DNA of 64,000 nt. Source: Gemmatimonas sp. Its GTDB lineage: Bacteria; Gemmatimonadota; Gemmatimonadetes; Longimicrobiales; Longimicrobiaceae. Where the stretch lies: the NCBI GenBank assembly GCA_009380025.1, contig WHSP01000005.1, forward strand, positions 1-64,000. Direction: 5' to 3'. Under the pieces are notes generated by a model. The model saw only the letters and a list, made by a program, of their open reading frames with translations, searched no databases and had not been told where the DNA came from. Position 1 is the first letter of the stretch. Each line of letters starts with the position of its first letter. Of this stretch, positions 54,910 through 63,570 are shown piece by piece. The position numbers were made by a program, and so were the translations under genes.

Positions 54910-55857
54910 TCACAATGCGGTCCAGACGAGGAAGCCAATGTAGGTGGCGAGGAGTATGCCGCCCTCCCATCGGTAGATCCGACGGTTCACCAGGACGAGG
55001 GGGAGGAGGAGGGCGCTGATGGCAATCGCGATCGGCGCGTCGACTCGCAGAACCGTCTGGCTGATCGGAATAGGCCGAACGATCGCCGAGACGCCGAGGA
55101 TCAGGGCCACGTTGAAGATGTTCGAACCTACGACGTTTCCGATCACGATCTCGCCCTCGCTCCGTCGAGCCGCGCTGATCGAGGCGGCCAGCTCGGGCAG
55201 CGACGTTCCGAGGGCCACCAGCGTCAACCCGATGACGACCTCCGAGATATCAAAGGTCACGGCGATCGCAACGGCCGAATTGACGAGCAATTCCGCTCCG
55301 GTCGCCAGTACGACGAGCCCGAGGACCGCGAGCAGCAGGTCTCGGCCAAGGCTGTGTTGCGGGCCGTCGATTTGGTGTTCCTCGATTACGCGCTCCGGGT
55401 CGAGCGACTGACGCCGTGCGTCGACCGCGAGAAATCCGAGGTACGTCACGAACAGCAGGAGAAGGATCGCTCCTGCTACCCCGGAGATCGATCCGCTAAC
55501 CCCGAACACTGGCACGAGGATGGCGAACCCGATCATGATCGGGATGTCGCGGACCACGATTTCCCGCCGGACGGTGATGCCGCTGATCAGCGCAGTGACG
55601 CCCAGGATGAGTGCGATGTTGGCGATATTCGAACCGAGAACGTTACCGATGGCAAGGCTTCCGTTTCCTTGGTAGGAGGCGACGACACCGACCAGAAGCT
55701 CCGGAGCGGACGTTCCGAACGAGACGAGCGTCAGCCCGAGGAGGAGCTTGCTCACGCCGAGCCGGGCGGCGATCCGCGCGGCACCGTCGACGAGCCACTC
55801 GGCGCCGTAGAAGAGCCCCGCTAGGCCGACGGGAAAGAGAAGAAAGTCGAGAAGCAA
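54910..55857 (-). CDS. Calcium/sodium antiporter (YrbG family)
   Basis: A 315-residue CaCA exchanger with ten spans in two inverted halves. The two alpha repeats show GLTLVSFGTSAPELLVG and GLTLVALGTSLPELAAS, each with the ion-binding glutamate. It moves sodium or potassium against calcium across the inner membrane. Confidence 0.93.
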   Translation of the reverse strand: MLLDFLLFPVGLAGLFYGAEWLVDGAARIAARLGVSKLLLGLTLVSFGTSAPELLVGVVASYQGNGSLAIGNVLGSNIANIALILGVTALISGITVRREIVVRDIPIMIGFAILVPVFGVSGSISGVAGAILLLLFVTYLGFLAVDARRQSLDPERVIEEHQIDGPQHSLGRDLLLAVLGLVVLATGAELLVNSAVAIAVTFDISEVVIGLTLVALGTSLPELAASISAARRSEGEIVIGNVVGSNIFNVALILGVSAIVRPIPISQTVLRVDAPIAIAISALLLPLVLVNRRIYRWEGGILLATYIGFLVWTAL

Positions 55858-55884
55858 CCGACGATGGGATGCGAGAACGAGGAC

Positions 55885-56267
55885 TCAGCCGCCGAGTGGA
55901 CGCGCAACGAGAATCCCGGTGGCCCGTCTGATATCCTCAACGTACTCGGCGACGGGCGAACGGGTGATTTCGACGACCCCACCGGACAACGGCGCATGGA
56001 GCACTCGCATAATGCCGTCGTCGTCGCGGTACGCGAACGCCGCGTGCGTCACGTCGAGGCCTTCGATGGAGGTCGCCACTCGCCGAAGTAGTGAAGGCGC
56101 GAGGTGTAGCCCTTCCGTACACCGACAGCGGTCGCCGAATCGTCCAATCGAGGCTCCGTCTCGCTCGCGTCGCTACACCCGCTGATCGGTTGAGGTAGCG
56201 CGGCCGCGGCTGCCAAAGCGGCGAGCCGACGAAGCGCGTCACGGCGTCCCAGGCCTCGATCGTTCAT
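55885..56267 (-). pseudogene. DUF1460 amidase-like gene, broken remnant
   Basis: Two pieces in different frames. The first, from ATG 56267, has a twin-arginine-like signal (RRDALRRLAALAAAAALPQ) with a lipobox-like SGCS, then GYTSRLHYFGEW, a DUF1460 motif. The second begins in another frame with VATSIEGLDVTHAAFAYR and ends ATGILVARPL, the C-terminal DUF1460 motifs. The family's long middle and the catalytic part before GY..RLHYF are missing. So the gene has lost two internal segments and shifted frame. Confidence 0.75.
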
Positions 56268-56339
56268 CGCGATGTCGTGGGTGCATGATCTTGGCCACGG
56301 TGGCGGCCGGAGATCCCCCTCAAGCTGTTCGAACGGGGC

Positions 56340-56656
56340 CACATCCGAACTACTGGCGGACCGATGGAAGAGATGGGCCTATCCACCCCATTGGAGCATT
56401 CCTTCACCTTCCTGTACAAGAGCAACGTGGGTGACGGTCTGTGGGAGCATGAGCTCGATCACGTATTCATCGGCCAGACCGACGAGACCCCCCGTCCCGA
56501 TGTCGTGGAAGTCGCGGAGTGGGGTTGGACGCCGGAGACGAGAGTGCAGGAGCAATTGTGGCCGTCCAGCCCGGCATCTTCACCGCTTGGTTCCCCATCG
56601 CTTACGAGCAACTCCGTTGGCAGCGAGCCGAAGGCGTCATCACGCTTCCCTGGTAG
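56340..56656 (+). pseudogene. idi: Isopentenyl-diphosphate isomerase, broken remnant
   Basis: The first frame reads MEEMGLSTPLEHSFTFLYKS, then NVGDGLWEHELDHVFIGQ and PDVVEVAEWGW, the middle and C-terminal part of type I IDI (the WEHELDHV motif is distinctive). A single-base shift near 56555 moves the reading to GAIVAVQPGIFTAWFPIAYEQL, the expected FTPWF tail, ending at TAG 56654-56656. The N-terminal half with the catalytic cysteine is absent. Confidence 0.8.
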
Positions 56657-56727
56657 ATTCCAGTGGTTGCTCGGATGTCTCCAGCCCACGGTCGGGGAGC
56701 GGTCGGTCCAGGCGGTCGGTCCAGACG

Positions 56728-56756
56728 TTGACCTTCCGACGCGATCGTGTCATACT
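56728..56756 (+). promoter_or_regulatory. Promoter of the mobA-like gene
   Basis: TTGACC (56728-56733), a 17-base spacer and CATACT (56751-56756). The predicted start falls at about 56763, on the GTG chosen as start codon, so a leaderless mRNA is possible. Confidence 0.5.
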
Positions 56757-56762
56757 GGTAAG

Positions 56763-57455
56763 GTGGACCCAACCGCATATCCGATCAGGATTCCGGCCAC
56801 GGCGCGGGTACTCGAGATCCCGCGCCATCCGTATTTTCCAGACCGCTTGTCCCTCGAGATCGGCTTGTTCGCTGGCGTAGTACTGGCCGCGGGAAGATCG
56901 AGCCGCATGGGCTCCCCGAAGGCCCTCCTGACGCTGGAGGGTCAAACTTTTCTGTCGCGGGTCACCGATGCAATGGTCGGCGGTGGGTGTGACCCGGTTG
57001 TTGTGGTGACGGGTCCGGAGACCGAGCCGGATTCGCGGCGGATCGCCGAGCTCGCGCGGTCGCTGGGGGCGATGACCGCAATCAACCCGGACCAGGGCTC
57101 CGATCAGATCGAGTCGCTTCGCGCCGCGTTGCGCTGCCTTCCCACGGACCTTGCAGGCGTTGTCGTCTCGCCGGTGGACGCGCCCGGGGCGAGCGCGGGA
57201 GTTGTGACAAGGCTGATGGCCGCCGCACCGGGGGCTGCTGTTGTGATGCCAACGTTCGGGCTGCGTCGTGGCCATCCGGTCCTGTTCGGCCGCCAGGTCT
57301 TGCGGGAGTTGGCGGAGGGCGATCTCCCGGAGGGCGCCCGTACGGTGATCGAACGGCACCAGCAGGCGGTGGTCGAGGTGGCTGCGGGGCCGGAGGTCTT
57401 ACTCGATATCGACACTCCGGCCGAGTACAGGGATTTGGTAGGGCGGTCTGCGTGA
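56763..57455 (+). CDS. MobA-like nucleotidyltransferase
   Basis: A 230-residue NTP transferase. AGVVLAAGRSSRMGSPKALL is the nucleotide-binding loop; VVSPVDAPGAS has the metal aspartate. The family includes MobA and MocA, which attach a nucleotide to molybdenum cofactor. Start GTG 56763 adds a 38-residue N-terminal arm; a start nearer 56870 is possible. It overlaps xdhC by four bases, so cofactor maturation is the likely context. Confidence 0.85.
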   Translation: MDPTAYPIRIPATARVLEIPRHPYFPDRLSLEIGLFAGVVLAAGRSSRMGSPKALLTLEGQTFLSRVTDAMVGGGCDPVVVVTGPETEPDSRRIAELARSLGAMTAINPDQGSDQIESLRAALRCLPTDLAGVVVSPVDAPGASAGVVTRLMAAAPGAAVVMPTFGLRRGHPVLFGRQVLRELAEGDLPEGARTVIERHQQAVVEVAAGPEVLLDIDTPAEYRDLVGRSA

Positions 57456-58267
57456 CTCCAGCTGAGGCGGCCGGCCATGTCGTGGAAGCACTCTCGGGTG
57501 GAGAGCCGCTAGTTGAAGTCGTGGTGGTTGGCACCGAATCGAAAGAGGTGAGGCTGGGAGAGCGTCTCCTCGTCTGGAAGGGTCGATCGGCGGGCTCGCT
57601 CGGTGATGTGATGTTGGATCGAGCGGCGGCGGCGGCGGCGAAGGAAGTGCTCGAGTCGCGGTGTTCCAGGTCGGTGCAGATCGGGGCCGCCTCGCTCTTC
57701 CTCGAGCCGCACTATCCGCCGGACGAGCTCGTCATCGTCGGGGCGGGGCACATCGCCAGGCCGCTCTGTCGGTTCGGTTCGATGCTCGGCTTTCGAGTCA
57801 CGGTGCTCGATGATCGGCCCAGCTTCGCCACCCGCGAGCGCTTCCCCGAAGCCGCAAAGGTCATCCGTGCGGACTTCAGCGATCCGTTTCGAGGCGTGCC
57901 GCTCGGACGCGGCTCTCACCTCATTCTGGTGACCCGCGGCCACAAGTACGACTACGATGCCCTTCGCGACGTACTCCTCCGCGGTGTCGACCTCGCCTAT
58001 ATCGGCATGGTCGGTAGTCAACGTCGGGTAAGAGCTGCGCTCGAGCAGCTCGTCAAGGAAGGGATCGCGCGAAGCGCCCTCGAGAAGGTGTATGCGCCAA
58101 TCGGTCTGGATATCGGCGCGGAAACGCCGGAGGAGATCGCCATCTCCATCGTCGCGGAGCTGGTCCGAGTCCGGCGCGGAGGAACGGGCGTGTCGTTACG
58201 CGACCAGGCGCGGGTCCTGGAAAGGTGGATTGTGGATCCCCGCAAGCCAGCAACGAAAGAACCATGA
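57452..58267 (+). CDS. xdhC: XdhC-family cofactor maturation protein
   Basis: A 271-residue XdhC/CoxI protein. The N-terminal third lacks the usual GSxPRxxG motif. The C-terminal Rossmann domain is clear: DELVIVGAGHIARPLCRFGSMLGFRVTVLDDRP, LVTRGHKYDYDALRDVL and AYIGMVGSQRRVRAAL, ending PIGLDIGAETPEEIAISI. XdhC binds and sulfurates molybdenum cofactor for xanthine dehydrogenase-type enzymes. It overlaps the mobA-like gene. Confidence 0.9.
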   Translation: MTPAEAAGHVVEALSGGEPLVEVVVVGTESKEVRLGERLLVWKGRSAGSLGDVMLDRAAAAAAKEVLESRCSRSVQIGAASLFLEPHYPPDELVIVGAGHIARPLCRFGSMLGFRVTVLDDRPSFATRERFPEAAKVIRADFSDPFRGVPLGRGSHLILVTRGHKYDYDALRDVLLRGVDLAYIGMVGSQRRVRAALEQLVKEGIARSALEKVYAPIGLDIGAETPEEIAISIVAELVRVRRGGTGVSLRDQARVLERWIVDPRKPATKEP

Positions 58268-58370
58268 TTCGCCGCCAGATGTCGTTGATTTCGTGGCCAC
58301 TCTTCCTCGGCAACGACGATTCGGCCGGAATAGGTGACACAGTCCACCTCGTGAGCTGCATGAGTGTGAC

Positions 58371-58688
58371 ATGACCGAGACCCACATCGTTTTCGACGCC
58401 GCTGTTGCCGCCGCTCAAGATGGCCGGCGAGCAATCCTTGCCACTATCGTACGGGCGAAGGGTTCGACGCCTCGCGGAGTGGGGAGCCGGATGCTCATCG
58501 ACGTGGAGAGGGGGCTCGTGGGCACGGTGGGTGGTGGTTGCGGCGAGGCTCAGGTCATCGAAGCCGCCAAGGAAGTGCTGGAGCATGGCACGCCCCAGGT
58601 CGTTCGAGTCGATCTCACCGAAGACCTTTTCTCCTGGAGCCCGGCGGTGTGTGGCGGCATCTTCGACGTCCTTATCGAGCGGATCTGA
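58371..58688 (+). CDS. Stand-alone XdhC_CoxI N-terminal domain protein
   Basis: A 105-residue protein equal to the N-terminal XdhC_CoxI domain: IVRAKGSTPRGVGSRMLI, GLVGTVGGGCGEAQVIEAA and a conserved cysteine in AVCGGIFDVLIE. It is 103 bases after xdhC, which lacks a good version of this domain, so the two together may equal one complete XdhC. Confidence 0.88.
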   Translation: MTETHIVFDAAVAAAQDGRRAILATIVRAKGSTPRGVGSRMLIDVERGLVGTVGGGCGEAQVIEAAKEVLEHGTPQVVRVDLTEDLFSWSPAVCGGIFDVLIERI

Positions 58689-58885
58689 GGCCGTGATGGT
58701 TTTCGAAGAGCAGCCCCGGCGGTCGACCGGGTGTCCCTGAAGCCGTCGTCGTCCCTCGATGGAGACCGAAGCCCCAGCGATTCTCCAGAAGATCCTCGGC
58801 AGCCCGAACGCGGTCCCAGCCGGATTCCCTTCGCGCGTCATCCAGATGCGCGTCATCCCCGTTTCACTTCGCACGAGAGCCCTCA

Positions 58886-59248
58886 ATGAGCCCTCCTCAG
58901 CCGCAGCCCCTCAACGATCAGCAGCTTCTACAGATTCGCGACGAGCTGGAACGTCGTCTGCGCCGGATGGATCGGAGCAACGGCAACGGGTCGAATGGCG
59001 ACGTCCGAGAGATCGATCAATCGGCAGTGGGCCGGCTCTCCCGGATCGAAGCGCTTCAGAACCAGGGACTCACGGACCGCCTGAAACAGCGGGAACGAAC
59101 CCAGAGGGACGAAGTTTTGCAGGCCCTGGATCGCATCACGGAGGGCTGCTTCGGATACTGTCTCGGCTGCCAGGCGCCCATCCTGTTCGAACGGCTCCTC
59201 GTCTTCCCGGAGGCGCGAACCTGTTCCGAGTGCCGAAACTTCGTTTGA
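58886..59248 (+). CDS. DksA/TraR-type zinc-finger protein
   Basis: A 120-residue protein with a coiled-coil N-terminus and a C-terminal four-cysteine zinc finger (GYCLGC ... CSEC). Between them lies EVLQALDRITEGCFGYCLGC, typical of the TraR/DksA family, which acts on RNA polymerase in stringent control. Acidic tip residues are not obvious. Confidence 0.85.
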   Translation: MSPPQPQPLNDQQLLQIRDELERRLRRMDRSNGNGSNGDVREIDQSAVGRLSRIEALQNQGLTDRLKQRERTQRDEVLQALDRITEGCFGYCLGCQAPILFERLLVFPEARTCSECRNFV

Positions 59249-59289
59249 ACCATCGTGCGACCCCAAGAACGTATTCTGAGCCGCTGATC

Positions 59290-60087
59290 GTGATCCGACG
59301 AATCCTTACCGCCTGGACCTGGCTGGCGACGGCTGTGATCGTAACTGCACTGCTACCCTTGATGGGAGTGGCATTCCTCTTCACCGCCTGGCGGGATCCC
59401 GGTCGGTATACGGTGGGGCGAATCCTCAGACGCGGCGCGATGGCCTGTGTCAGCGTCAACCCGCTATGGCGTTTCAGGACGTCGGGCTTCGTGCCGGCCG
59501 ATCCCCGCCGACCCTACGTGGTAGTGTCGAACCACGAATCCCTGGCGGACATCTTCCTCATTAGCCACCTCCCCTGGGAGATGAAGTGGCTCTCCAAGGA
59601 CACCATCTTCAAGCTACCCGTCATGGGGTGGCTCATGCGGATGGCCGGCGACATTTCCGTGACTCGCTCCGATCGCTCCAGTCGCGCCGGGGCGATCGAG
59701 CAATGTCGTGACCGGCTGCATCGCAAAGTGTCGGTCATGATTTTCCCGGAAGGGACCCGCTCCCGAACCAAGGATCTGCTCCCATTCAAGGACGGGGCGT
59801 TTCGTCTCGCGATCGAGCTCGGGGTCCCGATCCTACCCATGGCCGTCGCCGGAACCCGAAGCGCCATTCAGAAGGGGTCGCTGCTCTTCGACCGGGCCCG
59901 CGCCGAAGTGAGGGTGCTCGAGCCCATCCCGACAGAGGGTATGACACTCGCCGAGGTCGGCGCTCTCCGGGATCGGGTGCGCGCCCTGATCCAGACCGAG
60001 CGCGACAAGCTCCAAGGCGAGCTCGAGCGATCGACACGGGACGTTCGAACGGGCGGTACCGACCCGCGCCAGGTCCCAGCCTCCTGA
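59290..60087 (+). CDS. 1-acyl-glycerol-3-phosphate acyltransferase (PlsC-like)
   Basis: A 265-residue PlsC-type acyltransferase with an N-terminal span. The HxxxxD motif is in VVVSNHESLADIFLI and the FPEGTRSRTKD motif in MIFPEGTRSR; LPFKDGAFRLAIELGVPILPMAV follows. The start is set at GTG 59290 because the upstream part of the track ORF overlaps the DksA-like gene. It makes phosphatidate. Confidence 0.9.
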   Translation: MIRRILTAWTWLATAVIVTALLPLMGVAFLFTAWRDPGRYTVGRILRRGAMACVSVNPLWRFRTSGFVPADPRRPYVVVSNHESLADIFLISHLPWEMKWLSKDTIFKLPVMGWLMRMAGDISVTRSDRSSRAGAIEQCRDRLHRKVSVMIFPEGTRSRTKDLLPFKDGAFRLAIELGVPILPMAVAGTRSAIQKGSLLFDRARAEVRVLEPIPTEGMTLAEVGALRDRVRALIQTERDKLQGELERSTRDVRTGGTDPRQVPAS

Positions 60088-60114
60088 GCCATAACTGACC
60101 GGGGCCGAACCTCT

Positions 60115-60915
60115 ATGTCTCTCGATATCGTCCAGGTGGATGCGTTCAGCGATCGTGCGTTTACCGGCAATCCCGCCGCCGTGTGCATTCTACGTGACGG
60201 GTCGGTCTTGCAGGATTGGCAAATGCAAGAAGTCGCTCGGGAGATGAACCTCTCGGAAACGGCCTTCGTCCTGCCTCATGGCGACGGATTCGATCTCCGC
60301 TGGTTCACTCCCCTGGTCGAAGTCGACCTGTGCGGTCACGCCACTCTCGCGGCTGCCCACGTCATCTGGGAGGACGAGCGGCTGCCCCCCGAAGTCCCAG
60401 CGCGCTTCCACACGCGCAGCGGTGTTCTGACGGCGTTCCGTGAAGGGAATTGGGTCGAACTCGATTTTCCCGCAGATCCGGTGGAACAGGTCGATCCGCC
60501 GGAAGTTCTCGAGAGGGCGTTCGGCGTTCGCCCACTCTGGGTTGGACGTGGACGACACGACCTCCTTGTCGAACTACCCGACGAGAAGGCAGTCCGTACC
60601 CTTCAGCCGAACTTCCCGGTGCTTGCCACCGTTGACGCCCGCGGCACGATCGTCACCAGCAGAGCGGTCGCCGATCAGTTCGACTTCGTCTCTCGCTTCT
60701 TCGCACCCCGTGTCGGGATCCCCGAAGACCCCGTCACTGGATCGGCGCATTGCACCCTTGGGCCGTTCTGGTCGGATCGTCTCGGGCGCGACACCCTTGT
60801 CGGCTATCAAGTCTCCGATCGTGGCGGCACTGTCCGTGTCGCCGTCGATCGCGGTGATCGCGTGCTTCTCGCCGGTCAAGCGGTCACCGTGATGCGAGGA
60901 ACGATCTTCGTGTGA
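60115..60915 (+). CDS. PhzF-family isomerase/epimerase
   Basis: A 266-residue PhzF protein: VDAFSDRAFTGNPAAVCIL, NLSETAFVLP with the catalytic glutamate, LRWFTPLVEVDLCGHATLAAAHV and GIPEDPVTGSAHCTLGPFW in the second half. The fold is shared with diaminopimelate epimerase; no phenazine genes are near, so the substrate is unknown. Confidence 0.93.
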   Translation: MSLDIVQVDAFSDRAFTGNPAAVCILRDGSVLQDWQMQEVAREMNLSETAFVLPHGDGFDLRWFTPLVEVDLCGHATLAAAHVIWEDERLPPEVPARFHTRSGVLTAFREGNWVELDFPADPVEQVDPPEVLERAFGVRPLWVGRGRHDLLVELPDEKAVRTLQPNFPVLATVDARGTIVTSRAVADQFDFVSRFFAPRVGIPEDPVTGSAHCTLGPFWSDRLGRDTLVGYQVSDRGGTVRVAVDRGDRVLLAGQAVTVMRGTIFV

Positions 60916-60955
60916 TCCCCGACGGGAGGATTCCGGAACCGCACCCTCGACAAAC

Positions 60956-60996
60956 GGATCGCAGACACTCGACAGAGCGTCTGCGACCCGTCTTAT
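60956..60996. terminator. Bidirectional terminator
   Basis: TCGCAGAC and GTCTGCGA (60959-60966 / 60979-60986) form an 8-base stem, extended by GG/CC after one mismatch, followed by GTCTTATT. It lies between the convergent phzF-like and receiver genes. Confidence 0.65.
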
Positions 60997-61017
60997 TCGG
61001 CGTCGACCGTCTCGCGA

Positions 61018-61404
61018 TTATCGAGGAAGTGGCTGCGGCTCGTCGAGCACACGTTGGACTTCGTGAAGCAGCCGGCTAGGCTCACATGGCTTCGTCAGCC
61101 GTCTTACCGCAGCAATCGTCTCCGCTGGTTCGCCAAGCTGTGTCGGAGCGGAATCCAGAATGATCAAGCGGGTCTCCGCCAAGCGCTCATCCGTTAGCAG
61201 GCGGTCGAGCAGGCTCGTGTCACCGACCGGCGGACCGTAGAGCGCTGCAACCACCACATCGGGCTTCTTCTCGACAGCCTGCCGAAAGCCATCCTCCGCA
61301 TCATTCGCCTCGATCACCGAGAACCCGTGATGCTGCAGGATCAGTGTGTAGATCGCGATGCTGTCCGCATCGCTGTCGATCAGCAGGATGGTGACGGGAG
61401 CCAT
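61018..61404 (-). CDS. Degenerate response-regulator receiver protein
   Basis: A 128-residue single-domain receiver. The acidic pair is in ILLIDSDADS and the conserved lysine in RRLTKPCEPSRL. The expected phosphoacceptor aspartate after the third strand is replaced by alanine (PDVVVAALYG). So it is probably a pseudo-receiver that works by binding. Start at MAPVTILLIDSD (ATG 61404). No kinase gene is nearby. Confidence 0.85.
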   Translation of the reverse strand: MAPVTILLIDSDADSIAIYTLILQHHGFSVIEANDAEDGFRQAVEKKPDVVVAALYGPPVGDTSLLDRLLTDERLAETRLIILDSAPTQLGEPAETIAAVRRLTKPCEPSRLLHEVQRVLDEPQPLPR

Positions 61405-61527
61405 GCACGGGATCCGGTGCGCAGTGCGCCGCGGCGAAGAACCGCCGTCAATCGGAAAGTGCGCGCCCGGGAAGGCGTTCACTCAAGGGATGGTAAGGGT
61501 CGAGGTGAAGCGGGGCAAGTATTTTGT

Positions 61528-61541
61528 GTCCCTATAGGGAC
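61528..61541. promoter_or_regulatory. Perfect 14-bp palindrome
   Basis: GTCCCTATAGGGAC is a perfect palindrome between the receiver gene and the antiporter operon, about 125 bases before the receiver start. It may be an operator. Confidence 0.35.
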
Positions 61542-61586
61542 GGGTACAGGAGGACGTGTGGGGGATTCGATCGGCCCCTACAACTC

Positions 61587-63281
61587 CTACAGAAGGGCCA
61601 GTAGCAGGTAGGCGACGAGCATGATGGCGACCCAGAGGACCATACTCCCCACCGGCCAGCTTCGCGCGAGCGGCCCATGAACGCGGACTGCCTGATGAAT
61701 CAGGTCGTTCAGCCCACCAACCACCGATTGGCGCAGGGCGGCGTCGGCTCGGTGGACAGCTGAACCGACGGTGTGTACGACGCTGGGCGCAGCGCGGCGG
61801 TAAAGCCAGTCGGAGTCGAGGTTGACCGACGGTAGTTCGGGAGGATAGATCCCGGATCGCATCAACCAGACGACGCCGAGAATGGCGAAGAAGAGCAGTT
61901 GCAGCTGGGTGAGGACGTGGGTCAGGTCATACGGTTCATAGGCGACCGGCCACGGGAGGAGGTCGTAGAGCAGAGTGGGGAACGAACCGATAGCAATGCA
62001 GAGAGCGGCAGCGATCCCCATAGCGAAGAGCATGTTCCTGGGAGGCTCGCTGGTCCTGATCCCGGAGTCGTGAGCGAAGAAGGCAAAGAAGGGGATCTTG
62101 ATCCCGGCGTGCTCGAGGACGCCCGCCGAAGCGAAGAGCAGGGCCAGCCAGATCCAGGTATGCCCTTCCTCGATGGCGGCCGTCATCACCATCGACTTGC
62201 TGACGAAGCCACTGAAGAGGGGGAATGCGGAGATGGAGGCGGCGCCGACGATGCAGAAGATCGTCGTCAAGGGCATCGACTTGTACAGGCCACCGAGGTC
62301 CGATCCGTGAATCCTGCCGGTCATGTGGAGTACGGCGCCCATAGACATGAAGAGCAGGCCCTTGAAGATGACGTCGTTGAACGCGTGGGAGACGGCACCG
62401 TTCAGGGCGAGTTCGGTACCCAGGCCAATTCCCACGACCATGAAGCCCACCTGGTTGATCATGCTGTAGGCGAGCACTCGGCGCAGGTTATTCTCGATGA
62501 CCGCGTAGAATATCGGGAAGCAGGTCATAACGACGCCGATGTAGATCAGTACCTCAGTGCCGGGGAAGCCGCGCGCGAGGGCGTAGACGGCCGCCTTGGT
62601 GGTAAACGCGCTCAGGAAGACGGCCCCCGTTGCTGTCGCTTCGGGATAGGCGTCCGTGATCCAGGTGTGCAGCAGCGGGAAGCCGGCCTTGATACCGAAG
62701 GCCAGGAAGATCAACCAGGATCCGACGCCATCGAGGCCGATGAGATTGAATTCGATGCTTCCCGTCTGGGAGGAGTAGATCAGCGTGCCGCTCAGGAGGA
62801 ACAGACCCGACAGGATGTTGAAAGCCAGGTAGCGTAGGCCGGAGCGGACCGCACGTTCCCCTGGTTGCGCCCAGATGAGGAAGACGGAAGCGAGGGCGAG
62901 GATCTCCCAGAACACGAAGAGGGTGATCAGGTCGCCGGCGAACACCACGCCGAGACCCCCTCCGGCGTAGAGCAAGGCCGCCGCGTGCTGAAGCGAGGCG
63001 CGGTCTTCGCGCTTGAGATGAAGGGCGAAGAGGATGCCCAGGAAAGCGGCGATATGGAATAAATAGCCGAAGAGAAGCGATAGACGGTCGACGCGGTACG
63101 GCGTCAACACGTACCCCAGGAAATCGACCTGAAGGTGCACGCCTTCCCCGACACCCACGAGGTTGAGGCCGCCGAGGACGGGGACGGCCAGCATCACGGC
63201 CGCCCTCGCCCACCCGCGAAGGAAGGGTACGAGCAGGGCGGCCACGAAGAACGGGACGAAGGGGGGCAGATCAACCAGCAT
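61587..63281 (-). CDS. Proton-conducting antiporter subunit (MrpD/NuoM-like)
   Basis: A 564-residue membrane protein with about 14 spans of the proton-conducting transporter family. Motifs: LFVFWEILALASVFLIW, IKAGFPLLHTWITDAYPEATATG (conserved lysine and the KxxxxPLHxWLPxA-like loop), INQVGFMVVGIG, SHAFNDVIFKGLLFMSMGAV and SISAFPLFSGFVSKSMV. It belongs to Na+/H+ antiporter subunit D or complex I subunits M/N. It overlaps the next upstream gene by 11 bases. Confidence 0.9.
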   Translation of the reverse strand: MLVDLPPFVPFFVAALLVPFLRGWARAAVMLAVPVLGGLNLVGVGEGVHLQVDFLGYVLTPYRVDRLSLLFGYLFHIAAFLGILFALHLKREDRASLQHAAALLYAGGGLGVVFAGDLITLFVFWEILALASVFLIWAQPGERAVRSGLRYLAFNILSGLFLLSGTLIYSSQTGSIEFNLIGLDGVGSWLIFLAFGIKAGFPLLHTWITDAYPEATATGAVFLSAFTTKAAVYALARGFPGTEVLIYIGVVMTCFPIFYAVIENNLRRVLAYSMINQVGFMVVGIGLGTELALNGAVSHAFNDVIFKGLLFMSMGAVLHMTGRIHGSDLGGLYKSMPLTTIFCIVGAASISAFPLFSGFVSKSMVMTAAIEEGHTWIWLALLFASAGVLEHAGIKIPFFAFFAHDSGIRTSEPPRNMLFAMGIAAALCIAIGSFPTLLYDLLPWPVAYEPYDLTHVLTQLQLLFFAILGVVWLMRSGIYPPELPSVNLDSDWLYRRAAPSVVHTVGSAVHRADAALRQSVVGGLNDLIHQAVRVHGPLARSWPVGSMVLWVAIMLVAYLLLALL

Positions 63282-63570
63282 CGTAGTATCCCCTATCCTT
63301 CATCACGAGCCGACGAAGCTGCTTGGCGAGGAGAACGAGCACGACGATTCCCACGAATCCGTAGATCGGGTAGAAGTCCGGCAGGCTCTCCCAGGGATGG
63401 ACGACGTGACGCTCGACGAAGAAGTCCGCGAGGAAAAGAACGGCGCAGATGGCGTACAGTGCCCAGAAGAGGCTGCGCACGTTTTCAGGACGGTCGAATA
63501 GATGGACCTTCTCACCGGGTGGGGCGGTGCCGTGCCCGCCGCCCGGCGCGTCCGGGGGAAGATCGCTCAT
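63271..63570 (-). CDS. Small membrane protein of antiporter operon
   Basis: A 99-residue protein starting MSDLPPDAPGGGHG, with two spans (SLFWALYAICAVLFLADFF and FYPIYGFVGIVVLVLLAKQL). It resembles the small accessory proteins found in this kind of Na+/H+ antiporter operon. Start overlaps the upstream gene's stop by four bases (ATGA). Confidence 0.75.
   Translation of the reverse strand: MSDLPPDAPGGGHGTAPPGEKVHLFDRPENVRSLFWALYAICAVLFLADFFVERHVVHPWESLPDFYPIYGFVGIVVLVLLAKQLRRLVMKDRGYYDAG

Noticed and set aside
53923-55824. 633-aa plus-strand ORF
   Set aside because: Antisense to the GDPD and Ca/Na antiporter genes, highly charged and without domain character.
61899-62837. 312-aa plus-strand ORF
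   Set aside because: Antisense to the antiporter gene, very acidic, no recognisable family.
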